From an uncultured Bacilli bacterium (lineage in GTDB: Bacteria > Bacillota_I > Bacilli_A > ML615J-28 > CAG-313): DNA of 64,000 nt. Position numbers and translations under genes: made by a program. Location of the stretch: NCBI GenBank assembly GCA_934140285.1, contig CAKPBI010000005.1, positions 76,805 through 140,804 of the forward strand, read 5' to 3'. This document shows positions 34,912 to 42,697 of the stretch, piece by piece (the first letter of the stretch is position 1; the number at the start of each line of letters is the position of its first letter). The notes under the pieces were generated by a model, which was not told the origin of the DNA, did not search any database, and saw only the letters and a list, made by a program, of their open reading frames with translations.

Positions 34912-36186
34912 ATGAATCAAATTAATCATATATATTTTTGCATTGATTTAAAGACATTTTATGCTTCTGTAGAATGCGTGGAAAGAGGATTAGATCCATT
35001 CACCACAAACTTAGTCGTAGCTGATCCTTCAAGAGGTAATGGTGCCATATGTCTTGCCATCTCTCCTGCTTTAAAGAATTTAGGAATTAGAAATAGGTGC
35101 AGAATTTTTGAAATTCCCAAAGATGTAAATTATTTAGTTGCCATGCCAAGAATGAAATTATATATGGAATACTCAGCTAAGATATATAATATATATTTAA
35201 AATATATCGCACCTGAAGACATTCATCCATATTCAATTGATGAAATGTTTTTAGATGTTACCCATTATCTAGATTTATACCAAAAGACTAAAGAAGAATT
35301 CGCAGTCTTTTTAATGAATAAGATTTTTGAAGAACTAGGTATTACTGCAACCTGTGGTATAGGTACAAATCTATATCTGTGTAAGATAGCACTTGACATA
35401 ACGGCTAAACATATAAAAAGCAACATCGCATATCTTGATGAAACAACATATCGAAATACTTTAGGTGATCATATGCCTCTATCTGATTTTTGGCAAATTT
35501 CCACTGGAATTCAAAATAGATTGAATGGAATTGGTATATATACAATGAATGATATAATTAATACAGATGAAGAAGTACTATATAAGTTGTTAGGAATTAA
35601 TGCTGAAATATTAATAGATCATGCAAAAGGAATTGAACCAGTTACAATCAAAGATATTAAATCATATAAACCAAAAGCTAATTCACTATCTCAATCCCAA
35701 ATCTTACCTGAAGATTATTCATATGAAAAAGTAAGACTAATTGTTAAAGAAATGATAGATATATTATCACTACGACTTGTAGATGAACATTTAGTATCAG
35801 ATTGTATTGGATTAAGTGTTGGGTATTCTAAAGATATCCACAAAGCAACTGGTGGCTCTTTAAAACTACCAATTCGAACTAACACTTACAATATGTTAAT
35901 ACCATATTTTTTAGAAATCTTCGACAAAACGACAATCAAGGATTTACCAATAAGAAGAATAAGTATTGGATTTAACAATGTCTTAGATGAAGACTATGAA
36001 CAACTTGATTTATTTACTAATTATGAAGAAATAAAAAAACAACGAACCATTGAACAAACGGTCCTAGAAATTAAAAAGAAATATGGTAAAAATTCAATCT
36101 TAAAAGGCATGAATTATTTAGATGGAGCAACAACAAGAAAACGTAATAAATTAATAGGAGGTCATAATGCGGGGGAAAATGACTAA
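34912..36186 (+). CDS. uvrX: Y-family translesion DNA polymerase, UvrX/YqjW type
   Basis: The 424-residue product is a DNA polymerase of the UmuC/DinB superfamily, close in design to Bacillus UvrX and YqjW. Catalytic blocks are the first metal-binding Asp in FCIDLKTFYASVE near residue 11 and the YSIDEMFLDV motif near 107, which carries the Asp-Glu pair. The NRLNGIGIYTMNDI segment near 200 is the helix-hairpin-helix region of the thumb, and the little-finger domain fills the C-terminal half. It would copy past damaged bases with low fidelity. Its stop overlaps the start of a yolD-like gene by 20 bases, the usual partnership in Bacillus and its phages. The ribosome site is spaced oddly because of an ATGTAA uORF. 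Confidence 0.9.
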   Translation: MNQINHIYFCIDLKTFYASVECVERGLDPFTTNLVVADPSRGNGAICLAISPALKNLGIRNRCRIFEIPKDVNYLVAMPRMKLYMEYSAKIYNIYLKYIAPEDIHPYSIDEMFLDVTHYLDLYQKTKEEFAVFLMNKIFEELGITATCGIGTNLYLCKIALDITAKHIKSNIAYLDETTYRNTLGDHMPLSDFWQISTGIQNRLNGIGIYTMNDIINTDEEVLYKLLGINAEILIDHAKGIEPVTIKDIKSYKPKANSLSQSQILPEDYSYEKVRLIVKEMIDILSLRLVDEHLVSDCIGLSVGYSKDIHKATGGSLKLPIRTNTYNMLIPYFLEIFDKTTIKDLPIRRISIGFNNVLDEDYEQLDLFTNYEEIKKQRTIEQTVLEIKKKYGKNSILKGMNYLDGATTRKRNKLIGGHNAGEND

Positions 36187-36508
36187 TAAAGAAAGAGCTA
36201 AAATATTTATGCCATTTGATGCTTTAAAAGGCTTTCGTGAAATGTTACAAAATCAAGAAATAATAAAAGTAGAAAAAAAAGAACTATCAGAAGACAAAAT
36301 TAAAGAAATTGATCTAATATTATCAAAACTAAAAAAAGGAATGTTAGTAAAAATTACATATTATAACAATAACTTATCTTCATACCAAACTATTGAAGGA
36401 GTATTAACTAATATTGATATTATATACAAAACCATTACCATGGTAAAAAATAAAATTAATATTGTTGACTTATATAACATAGAAATTGTCGAAGAAGAAG
36501 CAATATAG
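36167..36508 (+). CDS. yolD: YolD-like protein
   Basis: The product (113 aa) carries the YolD family signature early in the sequence (KIFMPFDALKGFREML). The C-terminal half has the beta-strand pattern of the family (MLVKITYYNNN, then a second block VLTNIDIIYKTITMV). YolD-type proteins are encoded next to UvrX/YqjW polymerases and are thought to act with them, in a UmuD-like role. AGGAGG lies 5 bases before ATG 36167; a second ATG at 36179 is possible. The 20-base overlap with the polymerase gene suggests translational coupling. Confidence 0.85.
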   Translation: MRGKMTNKERAKIFMPFDALKGFREMLQNQEIIKVEKKELSEDKIKEIDLILSKLKKGMLVKITYYNNNLSSYQTIEGVLTNIDIIYKTITMVKNKINIVDLYNIEIVEEEAI

Positions 36509-36519
36509 AAAGGACAATA

Positions 36520-37230
36520 ATGAAAAATAGAATATCAAAAATTAAAAAAATCTTTGCATTATCTTTTTGTGGAATAGCATTATTTTTATCCATAGTTGCT
36601 TTAGTAATTTTTATTAGTAACAATAATATCAAAAAAAGATATCTAAAAGTTGAGGCAGAAGTAGTTAGACTTTCTTACTCATATGATAGCGATACAACTG
36701 ACCAAGTATTTGTAAAATTTGAATGTGAAATTAATGGTGAGGCGTATAAGGCCGACTTTACAAATGTAGAAAATGCACCAAGCTCTTGTTATGAGGGGGA
36801 AATAATTACAATTTATGTTAATCCAAAAACTAAAAAAGCAGTGTATGTAAGTCCTATGGGACCATTCATATGTTTAGGAATAGGATTAATCTTCTTGATT
36901 ATTGGTTTAGTATTTGCAATTTCCCTTATAAAATCAAGTAGAAAAAGAAAATTCTACATGCGTTATGGTGATCAAATATGGGCCAAAATAGTAAGCTATG
37001 AAGAAATTTATTCAACTACTTATAATAACCGTCATCCTCAAAAATTAATATGTGAATATACAGGAGATTTTTGTGATGAAATACATAAATTTATAAGCGA
37101 TCCTGTTTTATTATCTGATCCAAATGAAGTGGTAGGAAGCTTAGTTTTAGTATATGTTATAAAACAAACAAATATGCAAAATTATTATGTCGATTGTGAC
37201 AATATTAAAAAGACACTTGACTCTTTCTAA
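36520..37230 (+). CDS. DUF3592-like two-helix membrane protein
   Basis: The 236-residue product has one N-terminal helix (about 13-34), an extracytoplasmic beta domain (about 40-110) and a second helix (about 112-138). The beta domain opens KVEAEVVRLSYSYDSDTTDQ and ends at the turn ITIYVNPKTKKAVYV, the DUF3592 pattern. The rest is a soluble C-terminal domain. The function of the family is not known. It lies 11 bases after yolD, so it shares the polymerase transcript, but nothing in its sequence suggests DNA repair. A terminator hairpin overlaps its stop codon. Confidence 0.7.
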   Translation: MKNRISKIKKIFALSFCGIALFLSIVALVIFISNNNIKKRYLKVEAEVVRLSYSYDSDTTDQVFVKFECEINGEAYKADFTNVENAPSSCYEGEIITIYVNPKTKKAVYVSPMGPFICLGIGLIFLIIGLVFAISLIKSSRKRKFYMRYGDQIWAKIVSYEEIYSTTYNNRHPQKLICEYTGDFCDEIHKFISDPVLLSDPNEVVGSLVLVYVIKQTNMQNYYVDCDNIKKTLDSF

Positions 37231-37249
37231 TTTTAGAAAGAGTTTTTTT
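37220..37249 (+). terminator. Terminator after the DUF3592-like gene
   Basis: ACTCTTTCTAA/TTAGAAAGAGT stem (37220-37243) with a 2-base nominal loop, followed by a T-run. The 5' arm includes the stop codon. Confidence 0.88.
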
Positions 37250-37270
37250 CTTTCAAATAAAAAATGATTG

Positions 37271-37279
37271 TGATATAAT
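37271..37279 (+). promoter_or_regulatory. Extended -10 promoter of the serine hydrolase gene
   Basis: TGATATAAT (TG-n-TATAAT, 37271-37279). The -35 (TTTCAA at 37251) is weak, as expected for an extended -10 promoter. Confidence 0.6.
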
Positions 37280-37302
37280 CATTACAATTGGAGGCTGAGA
37301 GT

Positions 37303-38409
37303 ATGAATTATCAAGAGGAAATAAAAAATATTTGTAACAAATATAAATACGTAGGAGTTAACACCTTACTAGTGAATGAAAAAGGTGAATTTACATCAAC
37401 TGAAGGAGTAGAAGATTTAGTTACTAATAAACCCATATCACTTAACACTATTTTTAGAATTGCATCAGTATCAAAAGTAATTGTTGCTTTAGGTATTATG
37501 AAATTATATGAAAAAGATTTATTAAAAATAACTGATGATATAAGTTTATATTTAGGATATGAAGTCAGAAATCCAAACTTTAAAGATGTTCCAATTACAA
37601 TTGAAATGGTGATGACCCAAACATCAAGTATCAGTGATGGGAATGATTCTAAGAAGGGCTATGATGGAGTAAATGGACCAAAAATAGATATTCCGCTAGA
37701 AGATTTATTAACTAAACCAACTTCAAAATATTATCTTGAAACAACATTTAGTTCCCATAAACCTGGAACACACTGGGAATACTCCAACTTTGGATGTGGT
37801 ATCCTTGCATGTATAATCGAAAAAGTAAGTGGAGAATACTTTAGTGATTTTATTAGAAAAGAAGTATTACTTCCTTTAGAAATTGATGGAAGCTTTAGAA
37901 TATCAGATATTATTCATAAAGAAAATGTTGCTTCTTTGTATGACTACCAAAATGATGAATTTGTATTAGAAAGAAACCTCGAGATGTTTTTAAACTATGA
38001 ATATCCAAGATATGAATTAGGTAATAACTATAGAATGCCAGCTGGAGGCTTATTTATTTCAATTTTGGATTTAGCGAAAATAATGAAAATGTTAATGAAT
38101 AAAGGTGTATATGAAAACATTCAAGTATTTAAAAAATCAACAATTGATTATATGATGAACGTTCATTGGCAAGGAACTAGTGATGATCCAAGTTATCGTA
38201 AAAAAGGATTACAATTACTAATCCTTGAATCTTATGGAGAAACATTATATGGACATTTTGGCAGTGCATATGGATTGAAGAGTTATATGCTGTTTAATGA
38301 ACAAAAAGGAATGATATTCCTTTGTAATGGTGCAAACTTCCGCTATAATGATAAAATAGGCATTACTTATTTTCAAGATGAATTAATTAAATTTATGCTA
38401 AAATATTAA
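37303..38409 (+). CDS. Serine hydrolase of the beta-lactamase / penicillin-binding class C family
   Basis: The product (368 aa) starts at ATG 37303, 8 bases after GGAGG. Active-site motifs are S-x-x-K (Ser55, Val, Ser, Lys58) in RIASVSKV and Y-S-N (Tyr160 to Asn162). A later HFGSAYG block near residue 322 stands where the KTG/HTG box usually lies. There is no signal peptide or membrane helix, so it acts in the cytoplasm unless exported another way. Such proteins are usually esterases, D-aminopeptidases or peptidases rather than true beta-lactamases. The gene is followed 16 bases later by the VanZ-type gene. Confidence 0.85.
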   Translation: MNYQEEIKNICNKYKYVGVNTLLVNEKGEFTSTEGVEDLVTNKPISLNTIFRIASVSKVIVALGIMKLYEKDLLKITDDISLYLGYEVRNPNFKDVPITIEMVMTQTSSISDGNDSKKGYDGVNGPKIDIPLEDLLTKPTSKYYLETTFSSHKPGTHWEYSNFGCGILACIIEKVSGEYFSDFIRKEVLLPLEIDGSFRISDIIHKENVASLYDYQNDEFVLERNLEMFLNYEYPRYELGNNYRMPAGGLFISILDLAKIMKMLMNKGVYENIQVFKKSTIDYMMNVHWQGTSDDPSYRKKGLQLLILESYGETLYGHFGSAYGLKSYMLFNEQKGMIFLCNGANFRYNDKIGITYFQDELIKFMLKY

Positions 38410-38425
38410 AAAAGAGGCGAAGTAT

Positions 38426-41134
38426 ATGAAGAAAATATTCAGCGAATTTGGCAAATTATTTCTTCTTGCTTGTTACTTTATAATTGGATTAGTGTTAATA
38501 ATTGAAGCTTGTACTCCAGGAAATGTATCAGCTGATAAGTCTACAGGACTTGGAGATAAGATATCCGATAGGTTTGACATTGACTTTGGTGATAAAAATG
38601 AATATGTTAAGCCAGAAAATGTCATTATTGAGTATGATGAGAATAAAGAATATTATATTGGTGATAAGGTTGAATTAAATGGAATTGTATCTCCAGAAAA
38701 CGCAACTAACAAAACAATTATATGGAGTAGTGATAATCAAAGTATTGCGACGGTATCTTCTGATGGTAAGGTTAGTCTACTAAAAGAAGGAGATGTGACA
38801 ATTACTGCGACAATTAAAGATACTGATATTACATCATCAATAAAAATCAACGTTTTACCGATATTAGAACAAGATATTGAATTTTATGATTATGAAAATA
38901 AAATTGTTGTTGGTACATCAATCGGGCTTCAAGTTAGATTTTCTCCTTTAAATACTACATATAAAGATATCGTATGGGAATCAAGTGATCCAACTATAGC
39001 AACTGTTGTATCTTCCCCATCTGCTGGCTCAAATATTGTAGGTATTGTTAAAGCAATAAAATCAGGAATTGTAACAATTACTGCTACTTCTAAAACCGGC
39101 TTAAAGAAATCTGCGACAATTGAGATTATCGATAAAATTGAAGTTCCTGTTACATCACTTGATATTATCTCACCTGCAGATATGGCAACTTTATACGTTG
39201 GAAGAAGCGTAGCTATTAAAACTAAAGTTTTTCCAGAAAATGCAACCAACAAAAATGTAAGATTTGAAATAGATTCCCAATATAATGATTTTGTTACAGT
39301 ATCAAAAGCGGGAACTGTAACTGGAAAAAAAGCAGGAACTGTAGAAATAAAAATAATAAGCAGTCAAAATGAAAATATATATAAAATATTAAAACTAAAA
39401 ATTATTGATTATCCTATTCTTCAAAGTTTTAATCTTTCATATAGTGATAAAATGAAAGTAGGATATCAACAAAACATTGTGGTAAAAGATTTAACCCCAT
39501 CTAACGCAAAGGTTACAAAAAAAATCTTTGAAAGTAGTAACCAAGAAATTGCGAAAGTCAACAATTCCGGTCTTATAGAAGCCTTGGGTACAGGTAAGGT
39601 AGATATTACATGTAATATAACAACCACAAATGATGTAATAATTTCTAAAACAATAACTATTGAAATCGTGCCAAATGATGATATCATTGCGGCAGACTTA
39701 GAAATAACTGGATTAGATGAAACTATCGAAATGTATTCATATTACTCATCAATAAACTTGAGTAAGTATTGTACAATATTGCCTTCTAATACAACAAATA
39801 AAAATCTAATCATAGCTTCTTCAAATGCAAATATAGTAAAAGTATCAGGAACTACAATTTCTCCTCAAGAGAAAGGAACTGCAATAATTACTATTACCTC
39901 AGCATCAAATAAAAGTCTTTCTAAGACTATTAAAGTTATCGTTAAATACAATGAAGTAAAAAGTGCAGAATGTATGATAGATGAACAAGTTGTAACAGAA
40001 TATGAAATGAAAATTCTAGATACTGTAAAACTTACATACAAATATCAAGTAGTAAATGAAAATATTCCACTATCTCCTTGTACAACTTTCAATTGGAAGA
40101 GCACTGATGAAAATATCATAGGGGTAGATGCATATGGACAACTTGTTGCGTATAATGAAGGAACAGCATATGTTGAACTTTATTCAAATCATCAAGCAAA
40201 GGCTGTAACAAAGATAAAAATTATTGTAAAAAGAATTAAAGTAGAGAGTGTTGAGATAATCTTTAACGATGAGAAAATCGAATATTTAGAAATTATAGAA
40301 GGAGAAAATTTAAATTTATCATATAATGTGCTACCAATAAATGCAACAAATAAGGGAATTCGTTTTGCTAGTACAAACACCAACATTGTTGAAATAAATC
40401 AAGAAGGAAATGTTACATGTAAAACTAATGGTAAAGCAATAATTAGATTATATTCATTAGATAATTCAGAAATAATTCAAGAATTAACAATAGTAATTAA
40501 AAGCAAAAAAGCAAATTATAGTATAGGTAATGAAGAAATTAAAGATAATAAGTTAGAGTTATCAGTTAATAAAAGTCTTCTATTAAAAATAAATTTAATA
40601 GAAATGCCATCACAATATAAATTACAGTTTACCTCCTCAAATCCATCGGTTGCAGAAGTAGGAAGCAACGGCAGTATAACTGGTAAATCCCAAGGAACAG
40701 CTACAATTAAAGTAATATGCATAAGTGGTGATGGGGTTAAAGAAGTAAAAGAATTTACAGTAAAGGTTATAAATGAATATGAAACTAAACGTTCTTCATT
40801 TTATATGTTAGTACGTAAAGGAATAGGTCATTTCGGAGCATTTTTAATTTTTGCTGTATTCGGAGCATTGTTTATGATATTTAGTTACAAGAAAAAATAT
40901 ATATTTATGATTCTTTCATTGGTAGTAGGATTCCTAATTGCCTCTTGTACAGAAATAATTCAAATATATATACCAGGCCGTGTAGGAGCTTTTAAAGATG
41001 TATTAATTGACTTTACAGGTTATGTTGTTGGAACTATATTTATTTTTGTATTTTATTATTTTATAAAATTAATAAAGTACCTTAAAGAAAGGAGAAAAAA
41101 GAATGATGAAAAACAAACTGATGTTAGTTGTTAA
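38426..41134 (+). CDS. VanZ-family membrane protein with eight inserted Ig-like domains
   Basis: The product (902 aa) has a first hydrophobic helix at about 10-30. Eight Big_2-type Ig-like repeats of about 80-90 residues follow (about 55-770), with recurring NATNKxxxWxSSDxxIATV. The C-terminal VanZ portion contains KGIGHFGAFLIF near 795, then CTEIIQIYIPGRVGAFKD and LIDFTGYVVG, the conserved E-x-x-Q, PGR and D motifs of VanZ. Thus the helix that normally begins VanZ appears separated from the rest by an outward-facing Ig stalk. VanZ proteins confer low-level teicoplanin or lipoglycopeptide resistance by an unknown mechanism; the role here may be different. The gene overlaps the next by 32 bases. 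Confidence 0.85.
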   Translation: MKKIFSEFGKLFLLACYFIIGLVLIIEACTPGNVSADKSTGLGDKISDRFDIDFGDKNEYVKPENVIIEYDENKEYYIGDKVELNGIVSPENATNKTIIWSSDNQSIATVSSDGKVSLLKEGDVTITATIKDTDITSSIKINVLPILEQDIEFYDYENKIVVGTSIGLQVRFSPLNTTYKDIVWESSDPTIATVVSSPSAGSNIVGIVKAIKSGIVTITATSKTGLKKSATIEIIDKIEVPVTSLDIISPADMATLYVGRSVAIKTKVFPENATNKNVRFEIDSQYNDFVTVSKAGTVTGKKAGTVEIKIISSQNENIYKILKLKIIDYPILQSFNLSYSDKMKVGYQQNIVVKDLTPSNAKVTKKIFESSNQEIAKVNNSGLIEALGTGKVDITCNITTTNDVIISKTITIEIVPNDDIIAADLEITGLDETIEMYSYYSSINLSKYCTILPSNTTNKNLIIASSNANIVKVSGTTISPQEKGTAIITITSASNKSLSKTIKVIVKYNEVKSAECMIDEQVVTEYEMKILDTVKLTYKYQVVNENIPLSPCTTFNWKSTDENIIGVDAYGQLVAYNEGTAYVELYSNHQAKAVTKIKIIVKRIKVESVEIIFNDEKIEYLEIIEGENLNLSYNVLPINATNKGIRFASTNTNIVEINQEGNVTCKTNGKAIIRLYSLDNSEIIQELTIVIKSKKANYSIGNEEIKDNKLELSVNKSLLLKINLIEMPSQYKLQFTSSNPSVAEVGSNGSITGKSQGTATIKVICISGDGVKEVKEFTVKVINEYETKRSSFYMLVRKGIGHFGAFLIFAVFGALFMIFSYKKKYIFMILSLVVGFLIASCTEIIQIYIPGRVGAFKDVLIDFTGYVVGTIFIFVFYYFIKLIKYLKERRKKNDEKQTDVSC

Positions 41135-41804
41135 CATCTTATATTCCTTATTTGCAGTTTTATTTACCATAGTTTCTATTTTAATTAATTTTAATGGAAA
41201 TGTCGTACCTTGTATTATAGCTATTTTATTAATGATTATTACAATAATAGGATTATGGTATTTGTACTTAAGTAAACTTCCAAAACAAGGAATTACAATT
41301 TTACAAGTTAAATCAATATTGAAATATATTGCACTTACGATAGCGTTATTTGTGATATTAATTTTCTTGGTAGCCATTCAAGATTGTGCAAATAATATTT
41401 TTGTGCCAGGTGATCAAAAAACAGATGTAAGTCCTGCAGAAAGAATGAGAGTGGTACTTCCAATAGTAGGATTAATGGTATTTACAACTATATATTTTGT
41501 GTTCTACCAAATTTTTATGGTTATGTTTAGAAAAGAAAAATTTAAAAAAGGATTGGTATTAATATTTACCATTCTTCATGTTTTATTAACAGTAATGATA
41601 CTTGCGGATTTCGTTATGTCAATAACAGGTATAAGTGGTTTTATTACTCAAGTCTTCACAAACAATAGTGAGAATGTAAATATGATAGCAAAAGTACTTG
41701 CATATATATGTGAATTAGCATATGTGTCAGTGTATGGTATTACTTCATATATGCTAATAAATAAGTACATTCAAATTTCTAAAGAAAATAAGATAAATGG
41801 GTAG
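41103..41804 (+). CDS. Hypothetical multi-helix membrane protein
   Basis: The 233-residue product has about six hydrophobic segments: two near the start (about 5-50), a third at about 75-97, a fourth at 115-140, a fifth at 150-170 and a last near 195-220. A short outward or inward loop (VPGDQKTDVSPAERMR) sits in the middle. AAAGGAG lies 8 bases before ATG 41103 (ATG 41106 is also possible). It overlaps the VanZ-type gene and precedes another membrane protein by 8 bases, so the three form one unit. I do not recognise a family. Confidence 0.7.
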   Translation: MMKNKLMLVVNILYSLFAVLFTIVSILINFNGNVVPCIIAILLMIITIIGLWYLYLSKLPKQGITILQVKSILKYIALTIALFVILIFLVAIQDCANNIFVPGDQKTDVSPAERMRVVLPIVGLMVFTTIYFVFYQIFMVMFRKEKFKKGLVLIFTILHVLLTVMILADFVMSITGISGFITQVFTNNSENVNMIAKVLAYICELAYVSVYGITSYMLINKYIQISKENKING

Positions 41805-41812
41805 GTTAAAAA

Positions 41813-42571
41813 ATGGAAAACAATGAAATATATTTACAAAACAAAAAAATATTTGGAGGAACCTATTTCCTTTTACTCACAATATTTTTTACGATTTTTA
41901 CAGCAATTGATGGATTAAGTGGCTTTATAACCTTTTCAATCCAAACATCTAAAGAAAATATTGTTGTAACAACCTTAACATGGTTATTACTAGTAATAGT
42001 TAGATTTGTACCAAACGTATTAATTACAATTGGCTTATGGCTAATGCATTTTAAAAGTATAAGTAAGGGTTTAATATCTCAATCAGGAAAATGGTTAATA
42101 CAAATTGGTTTAATTATTAATTTAGTATTTATGATATTTACTCTTGTTTATGGTTCATATGTATTAATTAATAGTTATTATTCCTACAATTCAACAACAA
42201 TATATGGACTTGATTCATATAGTTCACTAATTGTATCACTAGTATATTTATATTTTTGGGTAATATTTAAATTTGTAACACAACTATTCATGTTAATAAT
42301 GATTTCCAGCATTAAATACAATACTAAAACTATTGTTCTTAGAAAAACTACTTCAATTCTTGCGATTGTCTTTGGTTCATTAATTATTGTAAACTTTGTT
42401 TCTGTAATTAAATTTACAAATGCAATTGTAAAATGTTTTGAATATGGATTCACTTCTTTCACAAGAACTTTTGAATACATTTACACTAATGTATTTACGG
42501 TTGGATGTGCTGGCGTATTAATGATATTGATTGGTATTTTCTGTTTAGTTAATTTTAAAAAGAAAGATTAA
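41813..42571 (+). CDS. Hypothetical multi-helix membrane protein, similar layout to its neighbour
   Basis: The 252-residue product has about six hydrophobic segments with short polar loops and a lysine-rich C-terminus (NFKKKD). Its layout, length and Ser/Ile/Val-rich helices resemble the preceding protein, although I see little direct identity, so a distant paralogue is possible. The ribosome site is weak (TAGGTTAA), which suggests coupling to the upstream gene 8 bases away. No terminator follows; the typA promoter begins 13 bases after the stop. Confidence 0.68.
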   Translation: MENNEIYLQNKKIFGGTYFLLLTIFFTIFTAIDGLSGFITFSIQTSKENIVVTTLTWLLLVIVRFVPNVLITIGLWLMHFKSISKGLISQSGKWLIQIGLIINLVFMIFTLVYGSYVLINSYYSYNSTTIYGLDSYSSLIVSLVYLYFWVIFKFVTQLFMLIMISSIKYNTKTIVLRKTTSILAIVFGSLIIVNFVSVIKFTNAIVKCFEYGFTSFTRTFEYIYTNVFTVGCAGVLMILIGIFCLVNFKKKD

Positions 42572-42583
42572 AGATTAATGTTT

Positions 42584-42612
42584 TTGACAAAAATACACAA
42601 ATAGTGTATAAT
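42584..42612 (+). promoter_or_regulatory. Consensus promoter of typA
   Basis: TTGACA (42584-42589), exactly 17 bases, TATAAT (42607-42612): both boxes are perfect, the strongest promoter in the window. The transcript would begin near 42619. Confidence 0.9.
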
Positions 42613-42624
42613 TATCAAGGTTTA

Positions 42625-42683
42625 AAAAAGCTAGTAGGAAAGGACTATTAACTAGGTTCTTAAACTATTAGCTTTTTATCTTT
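42625..42683 (+). promoter_or_regulatory. Attenuator-like structured leader of typA
   Basis: AAAAAGCTAGTAG (42625-42637) pairs with CTATTAGCTTTTT (42665-42677) through 13 bp with one G-U, around a 27-base loop, and runs into T-rich sequence. An alternative helix CTAGT/ACTAG (42631-42635 with 42651-42655) would compete with it. The element lies between the promoter and the GAGGTGA ribosome site. The ligand or signal is unknown. Confidence 0.5.
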
Positions 42684-42697
42684 ATGAGGTGAAATTT

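Noticed and set aside
42184..42480. 98-codon minus-strand frame within the second membrane protein gene
   Set aside because: No promoter or ribosome site, and the plus-strand frame has clear helices and fits the operon.
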